64,000 nt of DNA from CBDUXP01 sp965371225 [NCBI: uncultured bacterium] (GTDB lineage Bacteria; Abyssobacteria; SURF-5; CBDUXP01). Of this stretch, positions 34,414 to 41,305 are shown piece by piece. Position numbers and translations under genes: made by a program. Location: assembly GCA_965371225.1 (NCBI GenBank), contig CBDUXP010000013.1, positions 19,247-83,246 on the forward strand, in the 5' to 3' direction. Every line of letters starts with the position of its first letter. The stretch's first letter is position 1. The notes beneath the pieces were generated by a model, which ran no database searches, was not told the origin of the DNA, and saw only the letters and a program-made list of their open reading frames with translations.

Positions 34414-35376
34414 CTACTGCCGCTTCGCCCATCGGAGCAGGGCGCTGCGCGACCAGACCATGAGGTAGCTGATGGGCGTGTAGCTGCCTTCCGCGTGCAG
34501 CCGCTGCCGCGTGGGCGACGTGGCGAGCGCGTTCCGGTTCGCTTCCTCCCCGGGTCCGCTGTAGAAAAACTGCGCGCCCCCCTCCTCCGGAATCTGCCGG
34601 ATGTACCACAGCCGCGGACTGATGACGGCCACGTAGGGATCGTAGAACCAGCTATCCCCAAACCACCCCTTCACGTGCGGGTTCAGCTCGAAGAACTCCG
34701 CCAACCGCAGGCAGAATCGGGTGAGCCCTTCGGGCGTGAACTCCGAAAAGTCGCGGCTGTCGCTGTGCGGTTCGCAGATGGTGCGGAACCCCCGGGTTTC
34801 GAACGTGAAGTACCACAGGCCTTTGAAGAACTGCCGCGGCCCGTGGCGCCAGAGCAGGCTGCGCGGGACGCCGGAATATTCCTGAATCAGCCGCATGCCC
34901 GCCGGAATCATCCGCTGGCTGCAAATGGCCACGTCCTTGCAGAAGTTCTCGTTCGGGTACAGGTAGAACCCAGGCGCGTTGGTGTCGAGGCTATCGACAA
35001 TGCGCTGCAGGGCGAGGGAGTACTGTTCCGCGATGCTCAGGGGAAGGATCCGCCCGCGGATGCGTTCGCGAAACCGCGCGATGAGGGTCATGAAAACGAG
35101 TTGATGGTACTGCTCGAGCAGCGGCTCGCGGCCCCCCGCCGCGATGGCGTTGCACATCTCCAGCGTCGCATCGCTGACAAAATGATAGGCCGCGTACCGG
35201 GGGCGCGCATCCAGGTGCTGGATATACGTGTCGATGGGATACCGCGCGAGCAGGTCGGCGTCCACGGCCGCAATCGCGTGCTGCAAGCGCTCCTGCTGCG
35301 CGCGCGTGTCCGGCACGACGACCGTCTGCCCGTTCTCGCGCACCTCCCCCGCGGCCACCACCGGCGCGCCGCTCAT
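34414..35376 (-). CDS. uncharacterised cytoplasmic protein of the polysaccharide operon
   Basis: 320 residues, no signal peptide or membrane helix. I do not recognise the family. It is rich in aromatic residues and contains FKGLWYFTFETRGFRTICEPHSDSRDFS (residue pairs His-Asp, His-Ser) and GWFGDSWFYDP. A repeated pattern of conserved-looking Trp/Tyr/His suggests an enzyme rather than a structural protein. ATGA overlap with the upstream GT4 gene and a 20-base gap to the deacetylase show it belongs to the operon. The start at 35376 is fixed by that overlap; the longer frame to 35484 lies inside the GT4 gene. Possible roles include a glycan-modifying or precursor-making step, but nothing in the sequence decides. 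Confidence 0.6.
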   Translation of the reverse strand: MSGAPVVAAGEVRENGQTVVVPDTRAQQERLQHAIAAVDADLLARYPIDTYIQHLDARPRYAAYHFVSDATLEMCNAIAAGGREPLLEQYHQLVFMTLIARFRERIRGRILPLSIAEQYSLALQRIVDSLDTNAPGFYLYPNENFCKDVAICSQRMIPAGMRLIQEYSGVPRSLLWRHGPRQFFKGLWYFTFETRGFRTICEPHSDSRDFSEFTPEGLTRFCLRLAEFFELNPHVKGWFGDSWFYDPYVAVISPRLWYIRQIPEEGGAQFFYSGPGEEANRNALATSPTRQRLHAEGSYTPISYLMVWSRSALLRWAKRQ

Positions 35377-36617
35377 CGCGGCACCGCCGCGGGCTCTGGC
35401 ACCAGTTCGGTGTAGAGGTCGAGCATCCCCTGCGCCAGTTGCGGCCATGCGAATTCCTGCTCCACCCGCGCCCGGCCCGCGCACCCCAGTCGAAGCCGGC
35501 GCTCACGGTCGGCGAGCAAGGCGACCGCGGCCGCAGCGAACGCCTCCGGAGTATCTGCGACGCACACGTCTCGCTCGGCCTCCGCATGCAGACCCTCACA
35601 GCCCACCGAGGTGGACAGCACAGCCTTCTGCATTGCCCACGCATCGAGAACCTTCAGGCGCGTGCCGCCGCCTACGAGCAACGGCACGAAGAAGACGGCC
35701 GCTGCCTGCACGAGCGGACGGATGTCCTCCACCAGGCCGGTGACCGTCACGTGCTCCGGGTCGGCCGCCGCCGCGGCCACGGCGCCCGCCGAGGGGTGGG
35801 ACCCGACGAACGTCACCGTGGCGTCCGGCCGCTCCCGGCGAATGCGCGGCCAGACGTCGCGGAGGAACCACGCGACGCCATCCCGGTTCGGGTACCACGA
35901 CATCCCACCCACGAAAATCAGGTTCGGCGCCGATCCAGCGGGATCGGGGCCGGCACGGAAGTACGCCGTGTCCGTCCCGTTCTCCACCACGTGCACGCGC
36001 GCGCCCGGCGCCATCGCCAGGAAATCCTCGCGGTCGCTTGGGGAAACGGCCACGTGCGCGCCGACGCGCTGAAAACACGCGATCTCATACCGCCGCACCT
36101 TGCGCGCCTGCACGCCGAGGTACCAGCGCGCGGCGGGATTCGCCTCCGCCTCCGCGCGCCGCGCCAGCAGCTTCGACTCCACATTCTGATGGATCAACAC
36201 CTGCGGCAGCGCCGGAGCCAGCGCCCCGTAGGGCGCTAGGGCGAGAGTTTCGAACTGCACCAGGTCGATCTGTTCCCGCCGCAACAGGTCCGCGGCCGCA
36301 GCGCGCAGCGGCGCCGATGCAAAACGGGGCACCAGGTACGGGTCGGCCGACAGGAGGTTGCGCGCGAGCAGTCCGGCATATGCGGCGCGGGACTGTTCCG
36401 TGGGAATGGGAAACACGCGGACTTCCGCGCAGAATTCTTCCAAATGACGGACGGAAGCCGCCAAGGGATCGCCGGATTTGAGCAGGACCGTTTGATTGAA
36501 GGCGTACAGGAAGATGCGGTGGTGGCGGGCCACTTCCCGGAGCAGGTTGTAGCAGCGGAGCAGCACCCCTGAGGTGAGCGGATACGGCACCAGGTTCGAG
36601 AAGAGGAGGATGTTCAT
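35373..36617 (-). CDS. GT4-type glycosyltransferase resembling exosortase-locus sugar transferases
   Basis: 414 residues. The N-terminus NILLFSNLVPYPLTSGVLLRCYNLLREVARHH is similar in design to sugar transferases found in exosortase-linked polysaccharide loci. The C-terminal donor lobe has NLIFVGGMSWYPNRDG, VTGLVEDIRPLVQAAAVFFVPL and GGGTRLKVLDAWAMQKAV, the site where most relatives have Glu rather than Asp. It starts at ATG 36617, overlapping the TGA of the amidotransferase gene; the longer frame reaches 36860 inside that gene. It acts on cytoplasmic lipid-linked glycan. Confidence 0.8.
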   Translation of the reverse strand: MNILLFSNLVPYPLTSGVLLRCYNLLREVARHHRIFLYAFNQTVLLKSGDPLAASVRHLEEFCAEVRVFPIPTEQSRAAYAGLLARNLLSADPYLVPRFASAPLRAAAADLLRREQIDLVQFETLALAPYGALAPALPQVLIHQNVESKLLARRAEAEANPAARWYLGVQARKVRRYEIACFQRVGAHVAVSPSDREDFLAMAPGARVHVVENGTDTAYFRAGPDPAGSAPNLIFVGGMSWYPNRDGVAWFLRDVWPRIRRERPDATVTFVGSHPSAGAVAAAAADPEHVTVTGLVEDIRPLVQAAAVFFVPLLVGGGTRLKVLDAWAMQKAVLSTSVGCEGLHAEAERDVCVADTPEAFAAAAVALLADRERRLRLGCAGRARVEQEFAWPQLAQGMLDLYTELVPEPAAVPR

Positions 36618-38560
36618 GCGTACAGGGATCCGGGCTGGATGTCGTGTTGCGGCCCGGGCGCCGCCGCGCTGCCGAGGTACTCGCGATGCCACAGCATGAA
36701 CGTCAGCAATCCCCAAATGTGATTCACGTAGTTCGCGCGCCGGGCGAAGTGGTCGTCCAGCAGCCGCCGCACCACGGGGTACTCGAACACCCCCGCCTGC
36801 TGCACCGCGGTCCGGGAAAGCACGTCCTCCAGAAACGGCCGCAGCTCGCCGCGGAACCACTCGGGTAGCGGCACGCTGAACCCCATCTTGCGGCGATTCA
36901 AGATGTGCGGCGGTAGCAGGTCCGCCACCGCCCGCTTCAGGATGTGCTTCCGCTCCAGGCCGCGCAATTTCAGCGCCGGGGGAATCGTGGCCGCGTATTC
37001 CAGCACGTGGTGATCCAGGAACGGCACGCGCACCTCCAGCGAGTGCGCCATGGAAATCCGATCGCTCAGGGTCAACAGGTCGCCGGGCAGATACAACTTC
37101 AAATCACAAAACAACGCGCGGTTCAGGGGCGCGGCGTCGGCCACCCCGTTCATGGACCGGCGACACAGGTCCCCCGGCTCGTCCAGGGTGACCTGTTCGC
37201 GCATGCCGGGGCTAAGCAGGTCCTGCCGCAGGGCGGTGCCGAAGGTGGAGATGAGCGCGAAGTACCGCGCGTCGAACTCCAGGTCGAGCCCATGCACGAA
37301 GCGTTTGGCGCGTCCGGTCCACTGGCCGCCCCGCCGGGAATCCGGCAACCGGTCCACCAGCGGCGCCAGTACTCCCTGCCGCAGCCACCGGGGCAGGCGG
37401 CGCAGGTGATTGCCCAGCAGCGCGCCCCGGTAGCGCTCGTACCCGGCCGCGACTTCATCGCCCCCCAGCCCGGAGAGCGCGACGGTCACGTGGCGGCGGG
37501 TCAACTCGCTCAGGTACCAATTCGGAATCGCGGAAGAGTCGGCGAACGGCTGGTCGAACGCCCGCACCAGATGGGGCACCACCTCCGTGAGGTCCGGGCG
37601 GACGACGAACTCGCGATGCTGCGTGGCGTACCGTTCAGCGATCTCCCGCGCGGCCGGCCGTTCGTCGTACAGCTCGCCACCGTCCTCGTAGCCGATGGAA
37701 AACGTGCGGACCGGCTCGGAGCTGTGCGCGGCCATGAGCGCCACCACGCTCGCCGAGTCGATGCCGCCCGAGAGAAACGCGCCGAGTGGCACGTCCGACA
37801 TGAGGCGCACGCGCACCGCGTCCTCCAGGTGGGCGCGCAGGCCCTCCGCGGTCTCGTCCGGCGTCCGCGTCTCGTCCACGTCGTACCGCAGGTCCCAGTA
37901 CTTGCGCACCTCGCAGGCGCCGTTCTCGGCGACCAGCACGTGGCCGGCCTCCAGTTCCTGGAGGTCCTGGAAAATGGTCAGCGGCGCGGGGACGTACAGG
38001 AAGGTGAGGAAGTGGTTGAGCGCTGCGGGACTCAAGCGGCGTTCAACCGCCGGGTGCTGCAGCAGGCATTTCAGTTCGGAGCCCCAGAGCAACTGGCCGT
38101 CGGCCACGGTGTAGAAGAGCTGCTTAATGCCGACGCGGTCGCGGGCGAGCAACAACCGGCCGCGCGGCGCGTCCCACACGGCGAACGCGAACATGCCCCG
38201 CAGATGGGCGACGCAGTCCACCCCATACTCCTCGTAGGCGTGCACGATGACTTCCGTGTCGCAGCGGGTGCGAAACCGGTGGCCGCGCCCTTCCAGCTCG
38301 CGGCGCAACGCCTGGAAGTTGTAGATCTCCCCATTGAACACCACCCACACGGACTCGTCTTCGTTCGCGATGGGCTGGGCGCCGCCGGCAAGATCGATGA
38401 TGGCCAGGCGGCGCATGGCCAGCCCCACGCGGCCTGGATCCTCGTAGAAGCCCTCCCCGTCCGGGCCCCGGTGGGTGATGACCCGGTTCATGGCCTCCAA
38501 CAGGCCCCGGTCGATGGGGAGGCCGCCCTCCAGGGAGTGGATTCCAGCGATGCCGCACAT
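36614..38560 (-). CDS. asnB: asparagine synthase (glutamine-hydrolysing) family amidotransferase
   Basis: 648 residues. After Met comes Cys2, the Ntn glutaminase nucleophile, in MCGIAGIHSLEGG. RGPDGEGFYEDPGRVGLAMRRLAIIDL and EDESVWVVFNGEIYNF follow. The synthetase half shows the PP-loop AFLSGGIDSASVVALMAAH and SGLGGDEVAAGYERY. The family makes asparagine from aspartate. Very similar amidotransferases occur in exosortase-linked polysaccharide loci, where they are assumed to amidate a sugar acid. The start at 38560 is fixed by Cys2; the frame extends to 38785 without meaning. It is the first gene of the minus-strand operon. Confidence 0.85.
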   Translation of the reverse strand: MCGIAGIHSLEGGLPIDRGLLEAMNRVITHRGPDGEGFYEDPGRVGLAMRRLAIIDLAGGAQPIANEDESVWVVFNGEIYNFQALRRELEGRGHRFRTRCDTEVIVHAYEEYGVDCVAHLRGMFAFAVWDAPRGRLLLARDRVGIKQLFYTVADGQLLWGSELKCLLQHPAVERRLSPAALNHFLTFLYVPAPLTIFQDLQELEAGHVLVAENGACEVRKYWDLRYDVDETRTPDETAEGLRAHLEDAVRVRLMSDVPLGAFLSGGIDSASVVALMAAHSSEPVRTFSIGYEDGGELYDERPAAREIAERYATQHREFVVRPDLTEVVPHLVRAFDQPFADSSAIPNWYLSELTRRHVTVALSGLGGDEVAAGYERYRGALLGNHLRRLPRWLRQGVLAPLVDRLPDSRRGGQWTGRAKRFVHGLDLEFDARYFALISTFGTALRQDLLSPGMREQVTLDEPGDLCRRSMNGVADAAPLNRALFCDLKLYLPGDLLTLSDRISMAHSLEVRVPFLDHHVLEYAATIPPALKLRGLERKHILKRAVADLLPPHILNRRKMGFSVPLPEWFRGELRPFLEDVLSRTAVQQAGVFEYPVVRRLLDDHFARRANYVNHIWGLLTFMLWHREYLGSAAAPGPQHDIQPGSLYA

Positions 38561-38845
38561 CGTGTCTGGCCGTAGCAGGAGGCGTGCCGCGGTCCCGGTC
38601 GCGGGGGCGTGCGCCCCGATTCGCGCCGGTTGGGGTTCGTCGTGGCACAGCATCCGCCACGGGGTGCACCCGGCTGCCCGCTCCGTCTCAGCATACCGAA
38701 TTCCGGCGAAAGGGACCACGCGAGGCCATTCGGCCGGGTCGGGAACCAGTGTTGTGCCAAGGGGTTCCGGCGCTGACCGCTCCACGGGACCCCGGCGATC
38801 TGTGTGTGAATAGTCACATGCCGGGAGCCCGAGTTTGGATCATTA

Positions 38846-38864
38846 CCCCCCTATTAGAGGGGGG
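38846..38864. repeat. strong 7-base inverted repeat with homopolymer arms
   Basis: CCCCCCT, loop ATTAG, AGGGGGG. It could be an attenuator, a transcript end, or a protein-binding site between the divergent operons. No T-run follows. Confidence 0.45.
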
Positions 38865-38954
38865 CCAGGTGTTGAAGCTCCGCAACGCGGTGATGCGCGA
38901 CCGCAACCCCAGCGGGGTAGCTGGACCGCAGCGCATCCGGGTAACGGTACGTAA

Positions 38955-38978
38955 CATATTGATATGACATAAGTTATG
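38955..38978. repeat. two adjacent AT-rich palindromes upstream of the sigma-54 promoter
   Basis: CATAT-TG-ATATG (38955-38966) and CATAA-G-TTATG (38968-38978), 24-35 bases before the -24 box. Two adjoining dyads in an AT-rich patch are what an activator or operator site would look like. Confidence 0.45.
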
Positions 38979-39001
38979 CAATATGGCAACCCGCCGCCGG
39001 C

Positions 39002-39017
39002 TGGCATTGGCCTTGCG
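39002..39017 (+). promoter_or_regulatory. sigma-54 (-24/-12) promoter of the polysaccharide/exosortase operon
   Basis: TGGCATTGGCCTTGCG. TGGCA matches the -24 consensus TGGCAC in five of six bases, TTGC is the exact -12 core, and GG (39003) and GC (39015) are 12 bases apart as required. Expected start is about 39027, 47 bases before the first ATG. The next 14.7 kb are one tight run of genes on this strand. Confidence 0.7.
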
Positions 39018-39037
39018 AAAAGTGCGGGCAGGTTTGA

Positions 39038-39055
39038 ACACGTGCGAACACGTGT
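39038..39055 (+). other. leader hairpin directly before the Shine-Dalgarno
   Basis: ACACGTG, tetraloop CGAA, CACGTGT: a perfect 7-base stem. It abuts GGAGGGG at 39056-39062. At DNA level it also reads as two tandem copies of GAACACGTG (39036-39044 and 39046-39054). It could protect the 5' end or limit ribosome access. Confidence 0.5.
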
Positions 39056-39073
39056 GGAGGGGAATGAACGCGT

Positions 39074-39334
39074 ATGGCGAGCAGAGCAGGGGGGGAATCG
39101 CCGGTTCCGGCCGACGGGGAAATCCTGACGACGGAGGAGGCCTGCCGGTTCCTGAAGATCGGCCGCACCAAGCTGTGGCAACTCACGCAGGCCAATGAAG
39201 TCCCGGCCTACCGCGTCGGCAACAGTGCGCGCAGCGAGCTGCGGTACCTGCGCTCCGAGTTGCTGGCGTGGCTGTCGGGCAACCGGCTGACCGGGAAGCG
39301 GGCGCCCAAGGAAGCGCAGCCGGATCATGGGTAG
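39074..39334 (+). CDS. small excisionase/MerR-type helix-turn-helix protein
   Basis: 86 residues. The core ILTTEEACRFLKIGRTKLWQLTQANEVPAYRVGNSARSELRYLRSELLAWL is the HTH_17-type DNA-binding fold (winged helix of the excisionase/MerR class); shorter recognisable parts are LTTEEACRFLKIGRTKLW and RYLRSELLAWL. No integrase or phage gene is near. Being the first gene after the sigma-54 promoter and in the polysaccharide operon, it may act as a local regulator or as a DNA-binding accessory. The Shine-Dalgarno GGAGGGG is 11 bases upstream, a somewhat long spacing. Confidence 0.75.
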   Translation: MASRAGGESPVPADGEILTTEEACRFLKIGRTKLWQLTQANEVPAYRVGNSARSELRYLRSELLAWLSGNRLTGKRAPKEAQPDHG

Positions 39335-39362
39335 CCGGCGCGCTCCGGCGCGGAGTGGCCCC

Positions 39363-40292
39363 ATGCGGCTGAGCATCGTCATTCCCGTCTACAACGAAGT
39401 TGAGAGCATCGGGGCCGTAATCCATGACTGCATCCGGGTGCTCGACGCGGAAAAATTGCCGGGGGAGATCGTCGTGGCGGACGACGGCAGTACGGACGGC
39501 ACGCCCGCCCTCCTGTACGACTTGGCGGCGGACCTGCCCCGGCTTCGGGTGATCTGCTTCCGGCGGAATCGCGGGCAGACGGCCGCCATGGCCGCCGCCA
39601 TCCAGTCTTCTACAGGGGACGTGATCGTCGGGATGGATGGGGATGGGCAGAACGATCCGCGCGACATCCCGCTGTTGCTGGCGAAGATGGCCGAGGGCTA
39701 CGACGTGGTGAGCGGGTGGCGCCGGGAGCGGCAAGATCGGTGGCTGAGCCGCACGTTCCCCTCACGCGTGGCGAACGCGATCATTCGTCTGGTCACCGGC
39801 GTGCCGCTGCACGACAACGGCTGCTCGCTGAAGGCCTACCGGGCGGCGGTGTTGCGCGCGCTGCCCCTGTACAGCGATATGCACCGCTTCTTGCCCGGGC
39901 TGTGCGCCGCGCGCGGGGCACGCGTGGCGGAAGTCGCGGTGCGGCACCACGCGCGAGAGCACGGCCAGTCGAAGTACGGCCTATCGCGCATCTGGAAGGT
40001 GTTGCTGGACATTCTCGGGCTGAAGATGCTCATGACCTTCTCCAGCCGGCCCGCGCAATGGTTCGCGCTGTGCGCGGTGCCGTGGCTCCTGGTGGCGGTG
40101 CTCGCGTTCGGCGCGTGGATCGTGGCGGCCTGGGCCGGGGAGAGCTTCGTGATCTTCCCCGCCATCAGTCTGCTCTGCGCGTACCTCGGCGTGCACCTGT
40201 TGGTTCTGGGGCTCGTGGGCGAGGCCTTCGTGCAGCACAGTCCGTACCGCGGCGTGGGTCTCATACTGCCCCTGGCGGAGGAAACGACATGA
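39363..40292 (+). CDS. GT2 family glycosyltransferase (active DPM1-like)
   Basis: 309 residues. The GT-A fold begins LSIVIPVYNEVESIG, followed by VVADDGSTDGT and the metal/donor motif VGMDGDGQNDP. After residue 200 it has two transmembrane helices (WFALCAVPWLLVAVLAFGAW and LLCAYLGVHLLVLGLVGEAF), as in polyprenyl-phosphate sugar synthases. It probably makes a polyprenyl-phosphate hexose used by the membrane GT-C proteins encoded downstream. ATG 39363 is preferred, with GGAG seven bases upstream; ATG 39327 overlaps the previous stop and adds 12 residues. Its own TGA overlaps the next ATG (ATGA). Confidence 0.85.
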   Translation: MRLSIVIPVYNEVESIGAVIHDCIRVLDAEKLPGEIVVADDGSTDGTPALLYDLAADLPRLRVICFRRNRGQTAAMAAAIQSSTGDVIVGMDGDGQNDPRDIPLLLAKMAEGYDVVSGWRRERQDRWLSRTFPSRVANAIIRLVTGVPLHDNGCSLKAYRAAVLRALPLYSDMHRFLPGLCAARGARVAEVAVRHHAREHGQSKYGLSRIWKVLLDILGLKMLMTFSSRPAQWFALCAVPWLLVAVLAFGAWIVAAWAGESFVIFPAISLLCAYLGVHLLVLGLVGEAFVQHSPYRGVGLILPLAEETT

Positions 40293-41305
40293 CGACTATT
40301 GCCCAGGCATCCATCCCGCCGGTTGCGGGGCCCGACACTGCGGCCGACGCGCACGACCCCGAGGCGGCGGCTGCGGCTCCTGCGGTGTCCCTCATCGTGC
40401 CGGTGGTGGAACGGGCCGGGGACCTCCGCGAAATCTACGCCGCCTATGCCGAGGCGCTGGAGGCCGCGGGCTACACGTTCGAATGTCTCTTCGTGATCAA
40501 CGCCGGCTGGGACACGGTCGCGGCACAGGCGGAGGCGCTGGCGCAGGAAGACGACCGCGTACACCTGCATCGCTTTCGGCGGAATTTCGGCGAGTCCGCC
40601 TCCTTGAGCTACGGCATTCGGCAGGCGCGCGGGGCCATTCTCTGCACCATCCCCGCGTACCTCCAGGTGGAACCGGCCGCACTGGTGCCGTTAATCCGGG
40701 CGGTGGAAGCCGGGTCGGACCTGGTCATCGCGCGCCGCTGGCCGCGCACCGACCCGGCCCTGAACCAGTTGCAGACGCGGCTGTTCGCGTGGCTCGTGGG
40801 GAAGACCGCGCACGTGCGCCTGCGCGACGTGAGCTGCGGTGTGCGCGCCATGCGCCGCGAAGTGGCGGAACGCCTGCCCCTGTACGGCGATCTGCACCGC
40901 TTCATCCCGGTGCTCGCGGACCGCGAAGGGTACCGGGTTACCGAGATCGACGCGCGCCAGAGCGCGCAGGACTCCACGCTGCGCATCTACGGCGGCACCA
41001 CGTATCTGCGCCGGCTGTTGGACCTGCTGACGCTGGTGTTCCTCGTGCGCTTCACGCACAAGCCCCTGCGCTTCTTCGGCATGATCGGTGCCGCACTCTT
41101 CGGCACGGGCGTGCTAGTGGACGGATATCTGACCTTGCAACGCCTGTTCGGGGAGACGGCCCTCGCGAACCGGCCCCTGCTGCTCCTGGGCACGCTGCTG
41201 ATCGTGCTCGGCGTGCAGATCGTGTCGGTGGGGTTGCTCGGGGAAATCGTCGTGTACGTCAATGCGCGACAGGGATCTGATGACGTCTTCCGTCCCCAGC
41301 CCTAG
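40289..41305 (+). CDS. GT2-like paralogue lacking catalytic motifs (probable pseudoenzyme)
   Basis: 338 residues, same fold and membrane layout as the gene before it: VSLIVPVVERAGDLR, then RFRRNFGESASLSYGIRQARG, and two C-terminal helices. The key acidic motifs are gone. Where the partner has VADDGSTDGT this protein has VINAGWDTV, and where the partner has MDGDGQNDP it has IPAYLQVEP. Both aspartate clusters needed for nucleotide-sugar and metal binding are thus missing, yet the reading frame is intact and the C-terminal membrane part well kept. It is likely a non-catalytic partner or regulator of the preceding GT2. The genes are coupled by ATGA overlap. Confidence 0.75.
   Translation: MTTIAQASIPPVAGPDTAADAHDPEAAAAAPAVSLIVPVVERAGDLREIYAAYAEALEAAGYTFECLFVINAGWDTVAAQAEALAQEDDRVHLHRFRRNFGESASLSYGIRQARGAILCTIPAYLQVEPAALVPLIRAVEAGSDLVIARRWPRTDPALNQLQTRLFAWLVGKTAHVRLRDVSCGVRAMRREVAERLPLYGDLHRFIPVLADREGYRVTEIDARQSAQDSTLRIYGGTTYLRRLLDLLTLVFLVRFTHKPLRFFGMIGAALFGTGVLVDGYLTLQRLFGETALANRPLLLLGTLLIVLGVQIVSVGLLGEIVVYVNARQGSDDVFRPQP

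Larger units (their letters stand above)
38561..39073. other. 513-base divergent intergenic region
   Basis: It separates the minus-strand amidotransferase operon from the 14-gene plus-strand operon. No believable coding frame is present. Most regulatory signals are in its right half: a C6/G6 hairpin (38846-38864), two AT-rich palindromes (38955-38978), a near-consensus sigma-54 promoter (39002-39017) and a leader hairpin ahead of the Shine-Dalgarno (39038-39055). I see no clear promoter for the minus-strand operon. Confidence 0.6.

Noticed and set aside
38897-38912. Minus-strand TGGGGTTGCGGTCGCG as a sigma-54 promoter for the amidotransferase operon
   Set aside because: Only the GG and GC doublets match. 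Such weak matches are frequent in GC-rich DNA.
38983-39198. Small frame overlapping the helix-turn-helix gene, with an ATG at 39064
   Set aside because: It overlaps the recognisable helix-turn-helix domain in another frame and has no similarity to any family.
39074-39334. Excisionase-like gene considered as sign of an integrated element
   Set aside because: No integrase, transposase, attachment-site repeats or phage genes are nearby. The gene sits in a metabolic operon.
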